A DNA stretch of 32,794 bases from Thermoprotei archaeon (GTDB lineage Archaea; Thermoproteota; Nitrososphaeria; Geothermarchaeales; JDFR-13). Positions 19,193 to 28,426 of this stretch are shown in pieces. The stretch spans positions 1-32,794 of the forward strand of contig DQXH01000123.1 in the NCBI GenBank assembly GCA_011043415.1, given 5' to 3'. The translations under genes were made by a program, and so were the position numbers. Each line of letters opens with the position of its first letter. Positions within the stretch are counted from its first letter, which is position 1. The notes beneath the pieces are model-generated. The model had not been told where the DNA came from, ran no database searches, and worked only from the letters and a program-made list of their open reading frames with translations.

Positions 19193-19714
19193 CTATTCTA
19201 AAATTCCCGCAATATATAGAAGATGTTCATATTCATCGAGGATTATCTTGTCTATAGCCGTTTTAACAGCATTAAATGAACCAGGTAGTGCGAAAACAAG
19301 TGTTTTATCGATAAAGCCTGCTAATGCTCTAGATGATATAGCTCTAGAACCAACCTCCTCAGAACTATATAGTGTAAATAATACTTGGAAAGCGGGTAAC
19401 TCGCGTGTAAATAATGGTTTTAAAGACTCAATGGTTACATCATCAGGAGATACGCCGGTTCCACCGATGAAGATCATTATATGCACGCCTTCAGCCCTAG
19501 CTCTGTCGACGACCTCCCTAATCATTTTAACATCATCCTTAATAACCACCCTAGTAATATCCTCTACCCCCCTCTTTCTAAAGGCTTCTTCTACATAGTC
19601 TCCAGACTGATCCATGTACTCAAGCCCACTTAAAACCCTGCTATATCTACTTGTACTAACCGTCACTATATATAATTTGGGTTTACTCCTAAGCCTCACA
19701 TCATGCGGCCTCAT
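19193..19714 (-). CDS. moaB: Molybdenum cofactor biosynthesis protein B (MoaB/MogA family)
   Basis: YIVTVSTSRYS, IMIFIGGTGVSPDDVTIESLKPLF, FALPGSFNAVKTAIDKII. Confidence 0.93.
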   Translation of the reverse strand: MRPHDVRLRSKPKLYIVTVSTSRYSRVLSGLEYMDQSGDYVEEAFRKRGVEDITRVVIKDDVKMIREVVDRARAEGVHIMIFIGGTGVSPDDVTIESLKPLFTRELPAFQVLFTLYSSEEVGSRAISSRALAGFIDKTLVFALPGSFNAVKTAIDKIILDEYEHLLYIAGILE

Positions 19715-19751
19715 GACAATAGTATAAATATGCTGATTTAACTAATTTAAT

Positions 19752-20222
19752 CTACCTAGACTTCCTCTTATACACCACCCTTACATCACATATCTTCACA
19801 TTAGGGTATGAACCCTCTTCATCCTTCTCATACTTCTTGACCATATCCCATATACAGAGTAATCCATTTATCACGCCTGTTAAAGCTTCCATCTCAACCC
19901 CAGTCTGTTCAATAGCCTTCACCGTAACACCCATTTTAATACCATTCTCAATGTACTCATAATCTACTTTGACGTCGGTGATTTTAATAGGATGACAGTA
20001 TGGTAATATAGAGGAGGTATTCTTAACAGCGTTTATAGCAGTTATCTTAGCAGCCTCAAAGACGTCTCCCTTCTCCACATTATTAGACTTAATCCTCTCA
20101 AGAGTATCCTTACTTAATTTTATGATACCCTCGGCCCTCGCCTCGCGATATACATATTCTTTAGACGATATATCTACCATCCCTTCAGGCTCCATAACAT
20201 GCTCAGAATATATAATATTCAC
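19752..20222 (-). CDS. moaC: Cyclic pyranopterin monophosphate synthase accessory protein
   Basis: MVDISSKEYVYREARAEGII, AAKITAINAVKNTSSILPYCHPIKITDV, GVEMEALTGV, CDVRVVYKRKS. Confidence 0.94.
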   Translation of the reverse strand: MNIIYSEHVMEPEGMVDISSKEYVYREARAEGIIKLSKDTLERIKSNNVEKGDVFEAAKITAINAVKNTSSILPYCHPIKITDVKVDYEYIENGIKMGVTVKAIEQTGVEMEALTGVINGLLCIWDMVKKYEKDEEGSYPNVKICDVRVVYKRKSR

Positions 20223-20302
20223 ATCTGTTAATAATGAATTATAAATAAAATTTTACTATTGTAAAGGAAATAAATCTATTAGGAGAGCTTTGGTGGTTAT
20301 AG

Positions 20303-20947
20303 ATGGGCGTCTTTAATCCTACAGTAGCAATTAGAACCCAATGGATACTTGCAAATAAAGTGATTTTAAAGGATAACTTCCACAATCCACCTAGGAATAT
20401 AGCTGGTGTGGATGTGGCGTATATAGGTGAATATGGACTAGGTGCCGCGGTATTACTTGATTATGAAGGACTCCATACAATTGATGAAAAAGCTGCTTTA
20501 ATCAAGGTCGATATTCCATACATACCCACCTTCCTAGCATTTAGAGAGCTTCCACCCATTATCAAGGCTTTAAAGAGGCTTAGGACCAAACCCGATATAA
20601 TTATGGTGGATGCACATGGTAGAATGCATCCGAGAAGATGCGGTGCAGCATCGCATCTAGGGGTAGTACTTAATATTCCTACAATAGGAGTGGCGAAAAG
20701 CCGGTTAATCGGTAAAGAAACTAATAATGGAGTTATAATTGATAAGGGTGAGGTAATTGGAATAAAGTTAGATAGAAACGTATATGTAAGTATCGGGCAT
20801 AGGATCTCATTGGAGACTGCTGTTAAGATAGTCTCGAAGACGAAGATCTATAAGATACCTGAGCCTGTTAGACGTGCACATAACTATGCAGAGAGAGTGA
20901 AGAAGTTAATTAGAGAGGGTACAATTAAGATCGAGGATCTATTATAA
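20303..20947 (+). CDS. nfi: Endonuclease V (deoxyinosine 3' endonuclease)
   Basis: AGVDVAYIGEYG, PTFLAFRELPPI, MVDAHGRMHPRRCGAASHLGVVLNIPTIGVAKS. Confidence 0.95.
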   Translation: MGVFNPTVAIRTQWILANKVILKDNFHNPPRNIAGVDVAYIGEYGLGAAVLLDYEGLHTIDEKAALIKVDIPYIPTFLAFRELPPIIKALKRLRTKPDIIMVDAHGRMHPRRCGAASHLGVVLNIPTIGVAKSRLIGKETNNGVIIDKGEVIGIKLDRNVYVSIGHRISLETAVKIVSKTKIYKIPEPVRRAHNYAERVKKLIREGTIKIEDLL

Positions 20948-20954
20948 ATAAACG

Positions 20955-21476
20955 TTACTTACTGAATCTAGGTAGTGTAATACCGCGTTGACCAATATAT
21001 TTACCACTGTATTCCATAGTTGGAGATGAAGCTTTAACAAGTATTAAATGAATCATACGCTCCCCTACAGTTAATTTTATGGGGTAAGACCCGCCTCGGA
21101 TTTGGAGGGTAAGCTCCCCCTTAAACCCAGCATCTACTATAGTGGGAGGAAGAGATAGACCTATTCTAGCATAGCTACTCCTTAAATTTATTAAACCTAC
21201 GATATCGTTAGGGAGCTCAATATACTCTAATGTATGTATTAGAACAACCTCGCATGGATTCAATATAAAAGACTCTACATCCTCTATAACATAGAAATCC
21301 TCTACCCTACTATAGTTCGGTTCGAATACCCTATCAGATAAATTTTTTAATCTACCGACACCCCTACCGAGTCTAAGGTCGAGGCCATTCTCCCTAATTG
21401 TATCATCTGATATTGGATCTATCTTTAATAAACCCTCTTTAATCAGCTTTAGTATATCAGGTTTAGATAAGATCAT
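20955..21476 (-). CDS. dcd: dCTP deaminase
   Basis: RENGLDLRLGRGVGRL, LINLRSSYARIGLSLPPTIVDAGFKGELTLQI. Confidence 0.93.
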   Translation of the reverse strand: MILSKPDILKLIKEGLLKIDPISDDTIRENGLDLRLGRGVGRLKNLSDRVFEPNYSRVEDFYVIEDVESFILNPCEVVLIHTLEYIELPNDIVGLINLRSSYARIGLSLPPTIVDAGFKGELTLQIRGGSYPIKLTVGERMIHLILVKASSPTMEYSGKYIGQRGITLPRFSK

Positions 21477-22846
21477 TAACCCACCTTCTTAACAGGATAT
21501 ATAGCCTCCTTAGGCGCCTCGCTAAATACCTCTAGATATTTCCTTAAGACTTTAGGGATGATAACTGTGCCATCAGGCTCCTGATGATTCTCTATTATAG
21601 CTGTAATAGTCCTTTGAGTAGCTATTGCAGTTGAGTTTAGTGTATGTACATATCCTTTCGAAGGCATACCCCTCCTCTCGGCATACCTTATATTAAGTCT
21701 ATAGCTCTGCCAATCTGTACAGTTACTTGCAGACACCATCTCCCTAAACTTCCCTTGGCTAGGCATCCACGCCTCCAAGTCGTATTGCTTAATAGCGAGC
21801 CTATTCATATCTTCACTAGCTATAATAACGATTCTATATGGAATCTCAAGGCCTCTAAACAACTCCTCAGCATTATTGAGAATCTCTTCATGATATTTTA
21901 GAGAATCCTCTGGGAGGGAGAATATAAATTGTTCAACCTTATTAAATTGATGCACTCTAAATATACCTTTCATATCCCTACCATGTGCAGTGGCCTCCTT
22001 CCTATAACATGGACTCACTCCAGCAAATTTAATTGGTAACTCATTCTCCTCAAGAACCTCATCCATGAAGTAAGCTGCTAGAGGATGTTCACTCGTTGCA
22101 ATCAAATATAGATCCTCATCCTCAATTTTATATAACGTATCCTCAAATGCATCGAATGTTACTACACCCTCGTAAGCCCTCCTCCTTATCATGTGCGGAG
22201 GCTCGATAATCTTATAGCCTTTTTTAGAGAGATAGTCTATAGCATACATTATCAAAGCCAGATCGAGATATACAAGGTCGTCTATCAAGTAATAGAACCT
22301 AGCTCCAGCTACTTTAGCTGCCCTTGCAGTATCGCCTAATCCAGTGCCCTCAGTCCAGTCTGCATGAGGTTTAATATCATAGTCTACAACTTCATAATCC
22401 ATCTTAAACCCTTGTAAAGACTCTATGAAAGCATCTAGATGCATCTTCATTACCTTAGCCTTACCCCATACTCTAATAACCTTATTTTTAGACTCATCCC
22501 CAATAGGTACGTCGTCTGAGACTATATTTGGTATATTCGATAAGACCTTATCAAGCTTTGCCTTAATCTCCCTCACCCTATTATTTAGCTCTGTAACTTC
22601 AGTATCGATTTTACGCGCCTCCTCAATCAACCTACTCCTCTCTTCAGGCGAGGCTCTTCCTATATTCTTAGTAATAATATTTTTCTTATGCCTTAGATCA
22701 TCAAGTTCCCTCTGATACCTTCTCCACATTATATCTAAGTTTATAGCATCGTCAAGTAACTTCGGGTCATAACCCCTCTTCACTAGACTGTCCCTGATTA
22801 CATCAGGCTGATTCCTGATGTAATATAATATACTGTAAAGCCTCAC
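21476..22846 (-). CDS. serS: Seryl-tRNA synthetase
   Basis: N-terminal coiled coil; class II motifs: EPPHMIRRRAYEG, YLIATSEHPLAAYF, FAGVSPCYRKEATAHGRDMKGIFRVHQFNKVEQF, LNSTAIATQRTITAIIENHQEPDGTV. Confidence 0.96.
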   Translation of the reverse strand: MRLYSILYYIRNQPDVIRDSLVKRGYDPKLLDDAINLDIMWRRYQRELDDLRHKKNIITKNIGRASPEERSRLIEEARKIDTEVTELNNRVREIKAKLDKVLSNIPNIVSDDVPIGDESKNKVIRVWGKAKVMKMHLDAFIESLQGFKMDYEVVDYDIKPHADWTEGTGLGDTARAAKVAGARFYYLIDDLVYLDLALIMYAIDYLSKKGYKIIEPPHMIRRRAYEGVVTFDAFEDTLYKIEDEDLYLIATSEHPLAAYFMDEVLEENELPIKFAGVSPCYRKEATAHGRDMKGIFRVHQFNKVEQFIFSLPEDSLKYHEEILNNAEELFRGLEIPYRIVIIASEDMNRLAIKQYDLEAWMPSQGKFREMVSASNCTDWQSYRLNIRYAERRGMPSKGYVHTLNSTAIATQRTITAIIENHQEPDGTVIIPKVLRKYLEVFSEAPKEAIYPVKKVG

Positions 22847-22916
22847 AAAAACCCACCTTAAATTAGTATCTATTTAATTGTGATATATAATTAATTTATC
22901 GAATAAACTTTAATTT

Positions 22917-23336
22917 ATGAAGATCCATAGGAGGGAGATCAGCCTATCTACTAAAGGCGAGGTAGATATCATAGACATAACTAGTAGGGTTGGAGAGGTA
23001 GTAGCTGAAAGTGGGGTATCTAATGGGATTGTAAATATATTTTGCCGTGGAAGCACATGCGCGATATCTACTATAGAATATGAGCCTGGGTTGTTGAAAG
23101 ACCTGCCAAATATCTTAGAGAGGATAGCGCCTAAGGATTTAGAGTATGAGCATCATAGGAGGTGGGGAGATTTTAATGGACATAGCCATGTTAGAGCCAC
23201 TCTACTTAAATCTAGTTTAACAGTACCGGTGGTGAATGGAGAACTGTATTTAGGTACATGGCAGCAAATTGTATTTGTAGAGCTCGATGTAAGGCCTAGA
23301 GAAAGAAGAGTTTTAATAACTGTTCTCGGAGAATAA
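22917..23336 (+). CDS. YjbQ family protein (UPF0047)
   Basis: GIVNIFCRGSTCAISTIEYEPGLLKDLPNILERIAP, HRRWGDFNGHSHVRATLLKSSLTVPVVNGELYLGTWQQIVFVELDVRPRERRV. Confidence 0.93.
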   Translation: MKIHRREISLSTKGEVDIIDITSRVGEVVAESGVSNGIVNIFCRGSTCAISTIEYEPGLLKDLPNILERIAPKDLEYEHHRRWGDFNGHSHVRATLLKSSLTVPVVNGELYLGTWQQIVFVELDVRPRERRVLITVLGE

Positions 23337-23361
23337 TTATATTATATATCTACGTATAAAG

Positions 23362-24504
23362 ATGATGAAGATGAAGAAGGAATCAGATTTAATACCACCA
23401 CATTATAGAATAGTTAATATATCTAGGGAGATAGAGCAGAAGGGTATTAAAATAATTCACATGGAGTTGGGAGACCCTGAGTTAGATACGGATAAGAGAA
23501 TTATAGATACAATGTATGAGGCTGCTCTCAAGGGACATACCCATTATGGTGATGCAAGGGGCTTACCCGAGTTTAGAGACGCTGTATCCCGGTATTTAAA
23601 TCGGAGGCTAAAACTTGATTTGACTCGGGATAATGTATGTGTGGTTCCAGGATCTAAATCAGCGATCTACATGTCACTAAAGACTTTGGCGGACGGCCCA
23701 GCTAAGGTAGGTGTTGTTGAGCCTACATGGGGAATCTACTACAGCTTTATAAGGGATCTAGGATATGACGCGATACCAATTAGATTGAAATATGAGAATA
23801 AATGGCAGGTTAGAGAAGAAGATTTAAAGGATATAGGTAAGTTAGATTTCATAGCGGTTATAAATCCATCTAACCCAACGGGGGTAGTATGGGATAGAGA
23901 GTCGATTGAATTAATTTTAGAGAAGGCTACTAGAGACGATGCATATTTAATTGCAGATGAAATATACTTCGAATTGATATATTCTAATAAAAAATTCATT
24001 TCATTCATGCATTACAATTATGAAAAGACTGTAGGGTTATATAGTTTCTCAAAGACATTCGCAATGACAGGATTTAGAATCGGGTGGATAGCTTCATATG
24101 ATAAAGACATAATCAATAGAATTGCAAGGGGATACCAGCTTCTATTAACTAATGTACCTGAATTCATTCAATATGCCGGTATAAAAGCTACTGATTTAGA
24201 TGATGTAATAGAGAGGAATAGGGGAATTTATATGGAGAGAACCTATTTCCTGGTAAATGGGTTAAAGAGGCTAGGATTTGAGTTTGTAGAGCCTGAAGCT
24301 GGGTTCTACATATTTTCTAAAGTACCCAATCCATATAACGACTCATACCAGTTTGCACTAGACTTACTTCATAAAGCCAGGGTAGCTATAGCTCCAGGCA
24401 CTTCATTCGGAGACTATCCGGGGTTCATTAGATTCACCACCGCATTAAAGATAGAGACTTTAAAGGAGGCTCTCAAGAATATTGAGGAGTTTATGAAGAG
24501 TTAA
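23362..24504 (+). CDS. Class I pyridoxal phosphate-dependent aminotransferase
   Basis: GDPELDTD, INPSNPTGVVW, YLIADEIYFELIY, PLP lysine SFSKTFAMTGFRIGW. Confidence 0.93.
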   Translation: MMKMKKESDLIPPHYRIVNISREIEQKGIKIIHMELGDPELDTDKRIIDTMYEAALKGHTHYGDARGLPEFRDAVSRYLNRRLKLDLTRDNVCVVPGSKSAIYMSLKTLADGPAKVGVVEPTWGIYYSFIRDLGYDAIPIRLKYENKWQVREEDLKDIGKLDFIAVINPSNPTGVVWDRESIELILEKATRDDAYLIADEIYFELIYSNKKFISFMHYNYEKTVGLYSFSKTFAMTGFRIGWIASYDKDIINRIARGYQLLLTNVPEFIQYAGIKATDLDDVIERNRGIYMERTYFLVNGLKRLGFEFVEPEAGFYIFSKVPNPYNDSYQFALDLLHKARVAIAPGTSFGDYPGFIRFTTALKIETLKEALKNIEEFMKS

Positions 24505-24566
24505 TTAAATTAATGACCAAACCCCCTATATTTTTAAATAATTTCAATAGTTTTATGGTGGGATAT

Positions 24567-25424
24567 ATGGATTGCATAGGGATTGTAGGTTTTGGTAGGA
24601 TGGGTTCCGCAGCAGCGGAATCCTATATAAACGCTGGATACAAGGTATATGGATGGAATAGGTCTCTTGAGAAAGTGGATAAAGTATATGGTGTCGAGAA
24701 GATAACTAGGTTGAAAGACCTCCCATCTAAATGTAGTTTAATAATGGTCTTTGTATCCGATGACGATGCATCTGCTCAAGTACTATATGGGAAAGACGGG
24801 TTATTCAGCGGGTCATCAAGTGATACAGTTATCTTAAATGCATCTACAATATCCCCTATCCATAGTAAGTTAGCATATGACATCTCACATGAATTAAATA
24901 TTAATTACCTGCATACCCCTATAATGGGTGGACCTAAGACATTAGTTGAGATGAGAAGTTTAATATTGGTGGACGGTGATAAGAATTTATTTAAACTGGT
25001 TGAAGGTGATTTAAAGATTATATCCAGGGAAAGATTGTATTTAGGTCCTCCGCCAACTGCGAGTGTCGTTAAACTAATACTTAATAGCATTGCATTTACA
25101 AATGCTGAGATATTATCAGAAGTAATCTCATTAGCGGAGGCCTGGGACGTTAATCTAGATAAATTATATGAAGCTGCGTCGAAGACATGGCTTAAATGTA
25201 TATTTGATAAATATATGAGGAGGATTTTAAGCGAGGACTATCCATCAAGCTTCCGAATGAGACTAGCTGCTAAAGACCTATTCTATACCACAGCATCAGG
25301 ATATTACAAGGATATACATATGCCAATTATATCCATGGTAAGCCAATTATATCTCCATGCATCCAGTCTAGGATATTCTGAAGATGATTACTCCAGAATA
25401 TTTAAAATATTTAAAAGAAAATAG
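24567..25424 (+). CDS. NAD(P)-dependent beta-hydroxyacid dehydrogenase (3-hydroxyisobutyrate dehydrogenase-like)
   Basis: MDCIGIVGFGRMGSAAAESYINAGYKVYGWNRS; later APIMGG-like TPIMGGPKTL. Listed ORF starts at 24513, but the Rossmann motif and a TATA-like tttttaaata near 24531-24540 favour ATG 24567. Confidence 0.85.
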   Translation: MDCIGIVGFGRMGSAAAESYINAGYKVYGWNRSLEKVDKVYGVEKITRLKDLPSKCSLIMVFVSDDDASAQVLYGKDGLFSGSSSDTVILNASTISPIHSKLAYDISHELNINYLHTPIMGGPKTLVEMRSLILVDGDKNLFKLVEGDLKIISRERLYLGPPPTASVVKLILNSIAFTNAEILSEVISLAEAWDVNLDKLYEAASKTWLKCIFDKYMRRILSEDYPSSFRMRLAAKDLFYTTASGYYKDIHMPIISMVSQLYLHASSLGYSEDDYSRIFKIFKRK

Positions 25425-25440
25425 ATACGAGTGAGGATAG

Positions 25441-26757
25441 ATGATATTAAAACCCATGTTATACCAGGTCCCCGACGAAGCATATAAGATGCTATATGAC
25501 TATCTAAATATCCTAGCCCCCTTCATCATATTAATCATAATTTCCGTATTAATAGGATTAATTATAGATCGTATATCCAGGGATCGAGTAATAAAACTAT
25601 TCAACGGATACTGGGTCGTTCTATTCTATGAGGATATCGATAAAAATGGTTTAAAGGAGGCATATTTCGGTAAGATAAATATCCCACCCCGATCCGGTGG
25701 GGGCTTCGAACTCGAGTATGCATTAAAGACTATTGTAAATCCAGTTAAGCTACTCGGATATTTAAAGAGGATGTATGAAGATACGGGGAACGAGAAGTAT
25801 ATTAAGAAAGCCAGGGAATTATATAACCATATTATAAAGTCGAGGAGAATCAATATCGGCTTTGAAGAGATAAAATATGATCCATTTACAGAACCTAGTG
25901 AAGCAAGTAGAAAGGTTTACAAAGACAATATTAAAGATGTCTATGCGATAGTCAGGTTCGTAGATATAATGAGTAAAGAGGAATTGGAGAGGAGGATGGA
26001 GGAGTTAAACAAGACATTCTATCCAGGGACATTATATAGGATAAAGAGAAGTATAACCAATTTCCTTGGATTAGCTAAAGATAGATTGACTGAGGCATTT
26101 GGAGCCGTCTCATCTAAATTATCTAAGGTCGCCCCCATACCTGTTGAAAAGGAGATTAAGAAGACTAGTGAAACCATAGTTACAGGTAAACTAGGTAGTT
26201 ACGAAGCCTTACTTGAAAATAGCATTGGAAAACTAGTCTTGGTTAAGGTTAAGGATATAGACGGTCTAGAAAGATTTTATCAGGGAATATTAAGGGAGTA
26301 CTCACCAAATTATATAGCAGTATATAATGTAGATTTTAGGATAGAGGAGGAGGCTGTATACATTGGTAGAAGGCTATTAGACAACTATCCAATTGAAAAA
26401 CTAGATTATCATGGATGGGCGTTAAGGGAGGGTAAGCATCTAGATATTATTTCAATAGAGAATAAAACGGATAAGAGTATTATCAAGGTGAAGAACCTAT
26501 ATAACAACAATATATACATAGACAAGTTTATAGTCAATAACCAGGAAGTTAAAGTCCCCGACCAGAATCTAGAGCCTGATGAAACTGTAGAGATAATTGT
26601 AGAGGGGGATATAGGCGAGAATCCCGAGATCAAAGTCCAATATACGATTGCTAAGAAGAGTGATATAATATGGCCGACGAGTAAAGTTAGAGTAATAGGA
26701 AGTGGAGAGCCTAGCGAGAGATTTATAGAATCTATATTAAAGAAGATTATGAAGTAG
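25441..26757 (+). CDS. Uncharacterised membrane-anchored protein with predicted soluble beta-rich domains
   Basis: One N-terminal TM (LNILAPFIILIIISVLIGLIID); internal IGKLVLVKVKDIDGLERFYQGILREYSPNYIAVYNVDF resembles Sm-like/SH3 barrels; beta-rich C-terminus. Confidence 0.8.
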   Translation: MILKPMLYQVPDEAYKMLYDYLNILAPFIILIIISVLIGLIIDRISRDRVIKLFNGYWVVLFYEDIDKNGLKEAYFGKINIPPRSGGGFELEYALKTIVNPVKLLGYLKRMYEDTGNEKYIKKARELYNHIIKSRRINIGFEEIKYDPFTEPSEASRKVYKDNIKDVYAIVRFVDIMSKEELERRMEELNKTFYPGTLYRIKRSITNFLGLAKDRLTEAFGAVSSKLSKVAPIPVEKEIKKTSETIVTGKLGSYEALLENSIGKLVLVKVKDIDGLERFYQGILREYSPNYIAVYNVDFRIEEEAVYIGRRLLDNYPIEKLDYHGWALREGKHLDIISIENKTDKSIIKVKNLYNNNIYIDKFIVNNQEVKVPDQNLEPDETVEIIVEGDIGENPEIKVQYTIAKKSDIIWPTSKVRVIGSGEPSERFIESILKKIMK

Positions 26758-26759
26758 AT

Positions 26760-26796
26760 TTACAAGTATAAAATGTAAACATTTAAATACTTGTAA
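26760..26796. promoter_or_regulatory. Perfect 10-bp inverted repeat (TTACAAGTAT-N17-ATACTTGTAA) overlapping the promoter of the RHH gene
   Basis: Left arm 26760-26769, right arm 26787-26796, nested AAATGT/ACATTT at 26771-26784, TATA-like tttaaata at 26782-26789, start codon at 26813. Confidence 0.75.
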
Positions 26797-26812
26797 TACA
26801 AATATTATAGAT

Positions 26813-27247
26813 ATGACGGAAGATAATGAGAAGAAGGAGAAGATTATAAGTATTAGGGGGATTGACAAAGACCTTTATAAAAGGCTTAAGGCGTTTGCTG
26901 ACGAAGCTGGAAAGACGGTTGGAGAAGCTGTGAATGATGCGATACAGATATTCCTGAGCTTATCAGGTAAACTCTCAGCTACAGTAGATGAAATTGTCAA
27001 GGAGGCAGCTTCATTAAGAGGGTTTAATGAGTTGTCGATCACGGGAGAGGAGGTTAAGGGATTTGATAAGAATATTATTATAGTGGATATCGATAAGCTT
27101 CATTTAAAAGACTTTGATGACGAGGCTTTACAGAAGATTGTTAGATTAATTAATATCAAGAAGTTAATTGTATCTGGTAAGGTAAATAAAGTCGCTTTAT
27201 ACTCTAAGTGCTTTAATGTATCAAGCGTGGAGTTTAGAGAGGATTAG
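26813..27247 (+). CDS. Ribbon-helix-helix-like DNA-binding protein with uncharacterised C-terminal domain
   Basis: ISIRGIDKDLYKRLKAFADEAGKTVGEAVNDAIQIFL fits a CopG/RHH beta-helix-helix; the C-terminal ~70 aa is not recognised. Confidence 0.7.
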   Translation: MTEDNEKKEKIISIRGIDKDLYKRLKAFADEAGKTVGEAVNDAIQIFLSLSGKLSATVDEIVKEAASLRGFNELSITGEEVKGFDKNIIIVDIDKLHLKDFDDEALQKIVRLINIKKLIVSGKVNKVALYSKCFNVSSVEFRED

Positions 27248-28386
27248 CTTATAGGCCTATATATAATCCCCAGTTTATCAGCATATGAATAAGCCTCCTC
27301 CATCTCTTTATATTTAGGCCTTCTAGCTATATCCTTAAAACGCCACGGCTCCCGAACCACCATATGCTCAGGTCTATATTGATCCATGATATTGACAAGT
27401 ACATTGGGTGTATTATCCGCTATCCACCTAAGCACGGGTTTAGTACAGCATTCAATATGGTTGGGAAGGACTAGGTGTCTAATAATGATCTCTCCCCCAT
27501 ATCCATAAACTATCTTTAGATTCCTGGTAACGACGTTATAGTAGTTATGAACCCTACTTAATTTAAATCCGCATTCATTATTCCCATATTTGAAGTCCGG
27601 GAGCCATATATCCATTATATCAAGTAGAAGCTCTAAGGCCTCTATAGTCATATACATATTACTATTCCATAGAAGTGGGATCCAGTCATTGAAATACCTT
27701 AATGACTCTATTATGACATGGAGATTCTGATCTGGATTTCCACCTACGTAATTGATGTTTCTAGCTCCCTTAGACGCAAGTATATGTGATATTCTAGCCA
27801 GGTATTGAGGGTCGACAATCTCTCCATTGAATGGTCTCTGGCTAATATCCCAGTTCTGGCAGAATACACATTTAAAGCTGCATCCAGTGAAGAATATAGT
27901 TCCTGAGGGGACTAATGGAGCCTCCTCACCCATATGTAGGAATGCTGAAGCGACTCTAGAAACAGAGTCTAATCCACATACCCCTCTATGTCCATCATAT
28001 CTATTCACCATACATCTTCTTTCACATAACCTACATGGGTTTACAAGTCTCTTAGCAATCTCTATCTTAACCTCAAGGAAATTATTACTACTATATTCCC
28101 TCCTAAATTCGTTTACATCGATATCTCCATTATATACCTTGTTCCATACATCTCTAAAGCTTCTTCTAAGCTCCCGATGAAGATTAAATAATTCATCTGC
28201 CGAGAAACTTCTCCAGTCCCCTATATCTCTGGGGACCTCAATATGTTTTGCAATGATATATCTTGGGGGGTATATCTGCTTCATAACTCTATAATACCAT
28301 GTAAGGATACGCCTAACATTTTCATCCCCCCATACTGTAAGTGAATCAGGTCTAACTAGATAGTAGTATACGTCTTCATCCACCAT
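27244..28386 (-). CDS. Radical SAM protein, PflA-activase-like
   Basis: CRLCERRCMVNRYDGHRGVCG upstream of radical SAM motif CSFKCVFCQN; GGNPDQNLHVIIESL. Confidence 0.9.
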   Translation of the reverse strand: MVDEDVYYYLVRPDSLTVWGDENVRRILTWYYRVMKQIYPPRYIIAKHIEVPRDIGDWRSFSADELFNLHRELRRSFRDVWNKVYNGDIDVNEFRREYSSNNFLEVKIEIAKRLVNPCRLCERRCMVNRYDGHRGVCGLDSVSRVASAFLHMGEEAPLVPSGTIFFTGCSFKCVFCQNWDISQRPFNGEIVDPQYLARISHILASKGARNINYVGGNPDQNLHVIIESLRYFNDWIPLLWNSNMYMTIEALELLLDIMDIWLPDFKYGNNECGFKLSRVHNYYNVVTRNLKIVYGYGGEIIIRHLVLPNHIECCTKPVLRWIADNTPNVLVNIMDQYRPEHMVVREPWRFKDIARRPKYKEMEEAYSYADKLGIIYRPIS

Positions 28387-28426
28387 GCTCCATATATAAA
28401 AATAGTATTTATTTAAATAGTTCTTG

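Noticed and set aside
19178-19194. AGTTATA-TAG-TATAACT inverted repeat at the end of moaB
   Set aside because: Very AT-rich and overlaps the moaB stop; too likely to be chance to call a regulatory site.
22425-22715. 96-aa plus-strand ORF
   Set aside because: Antisense to the SerRS coiled-coil region; Ser/Leu-rich shadow ORF.
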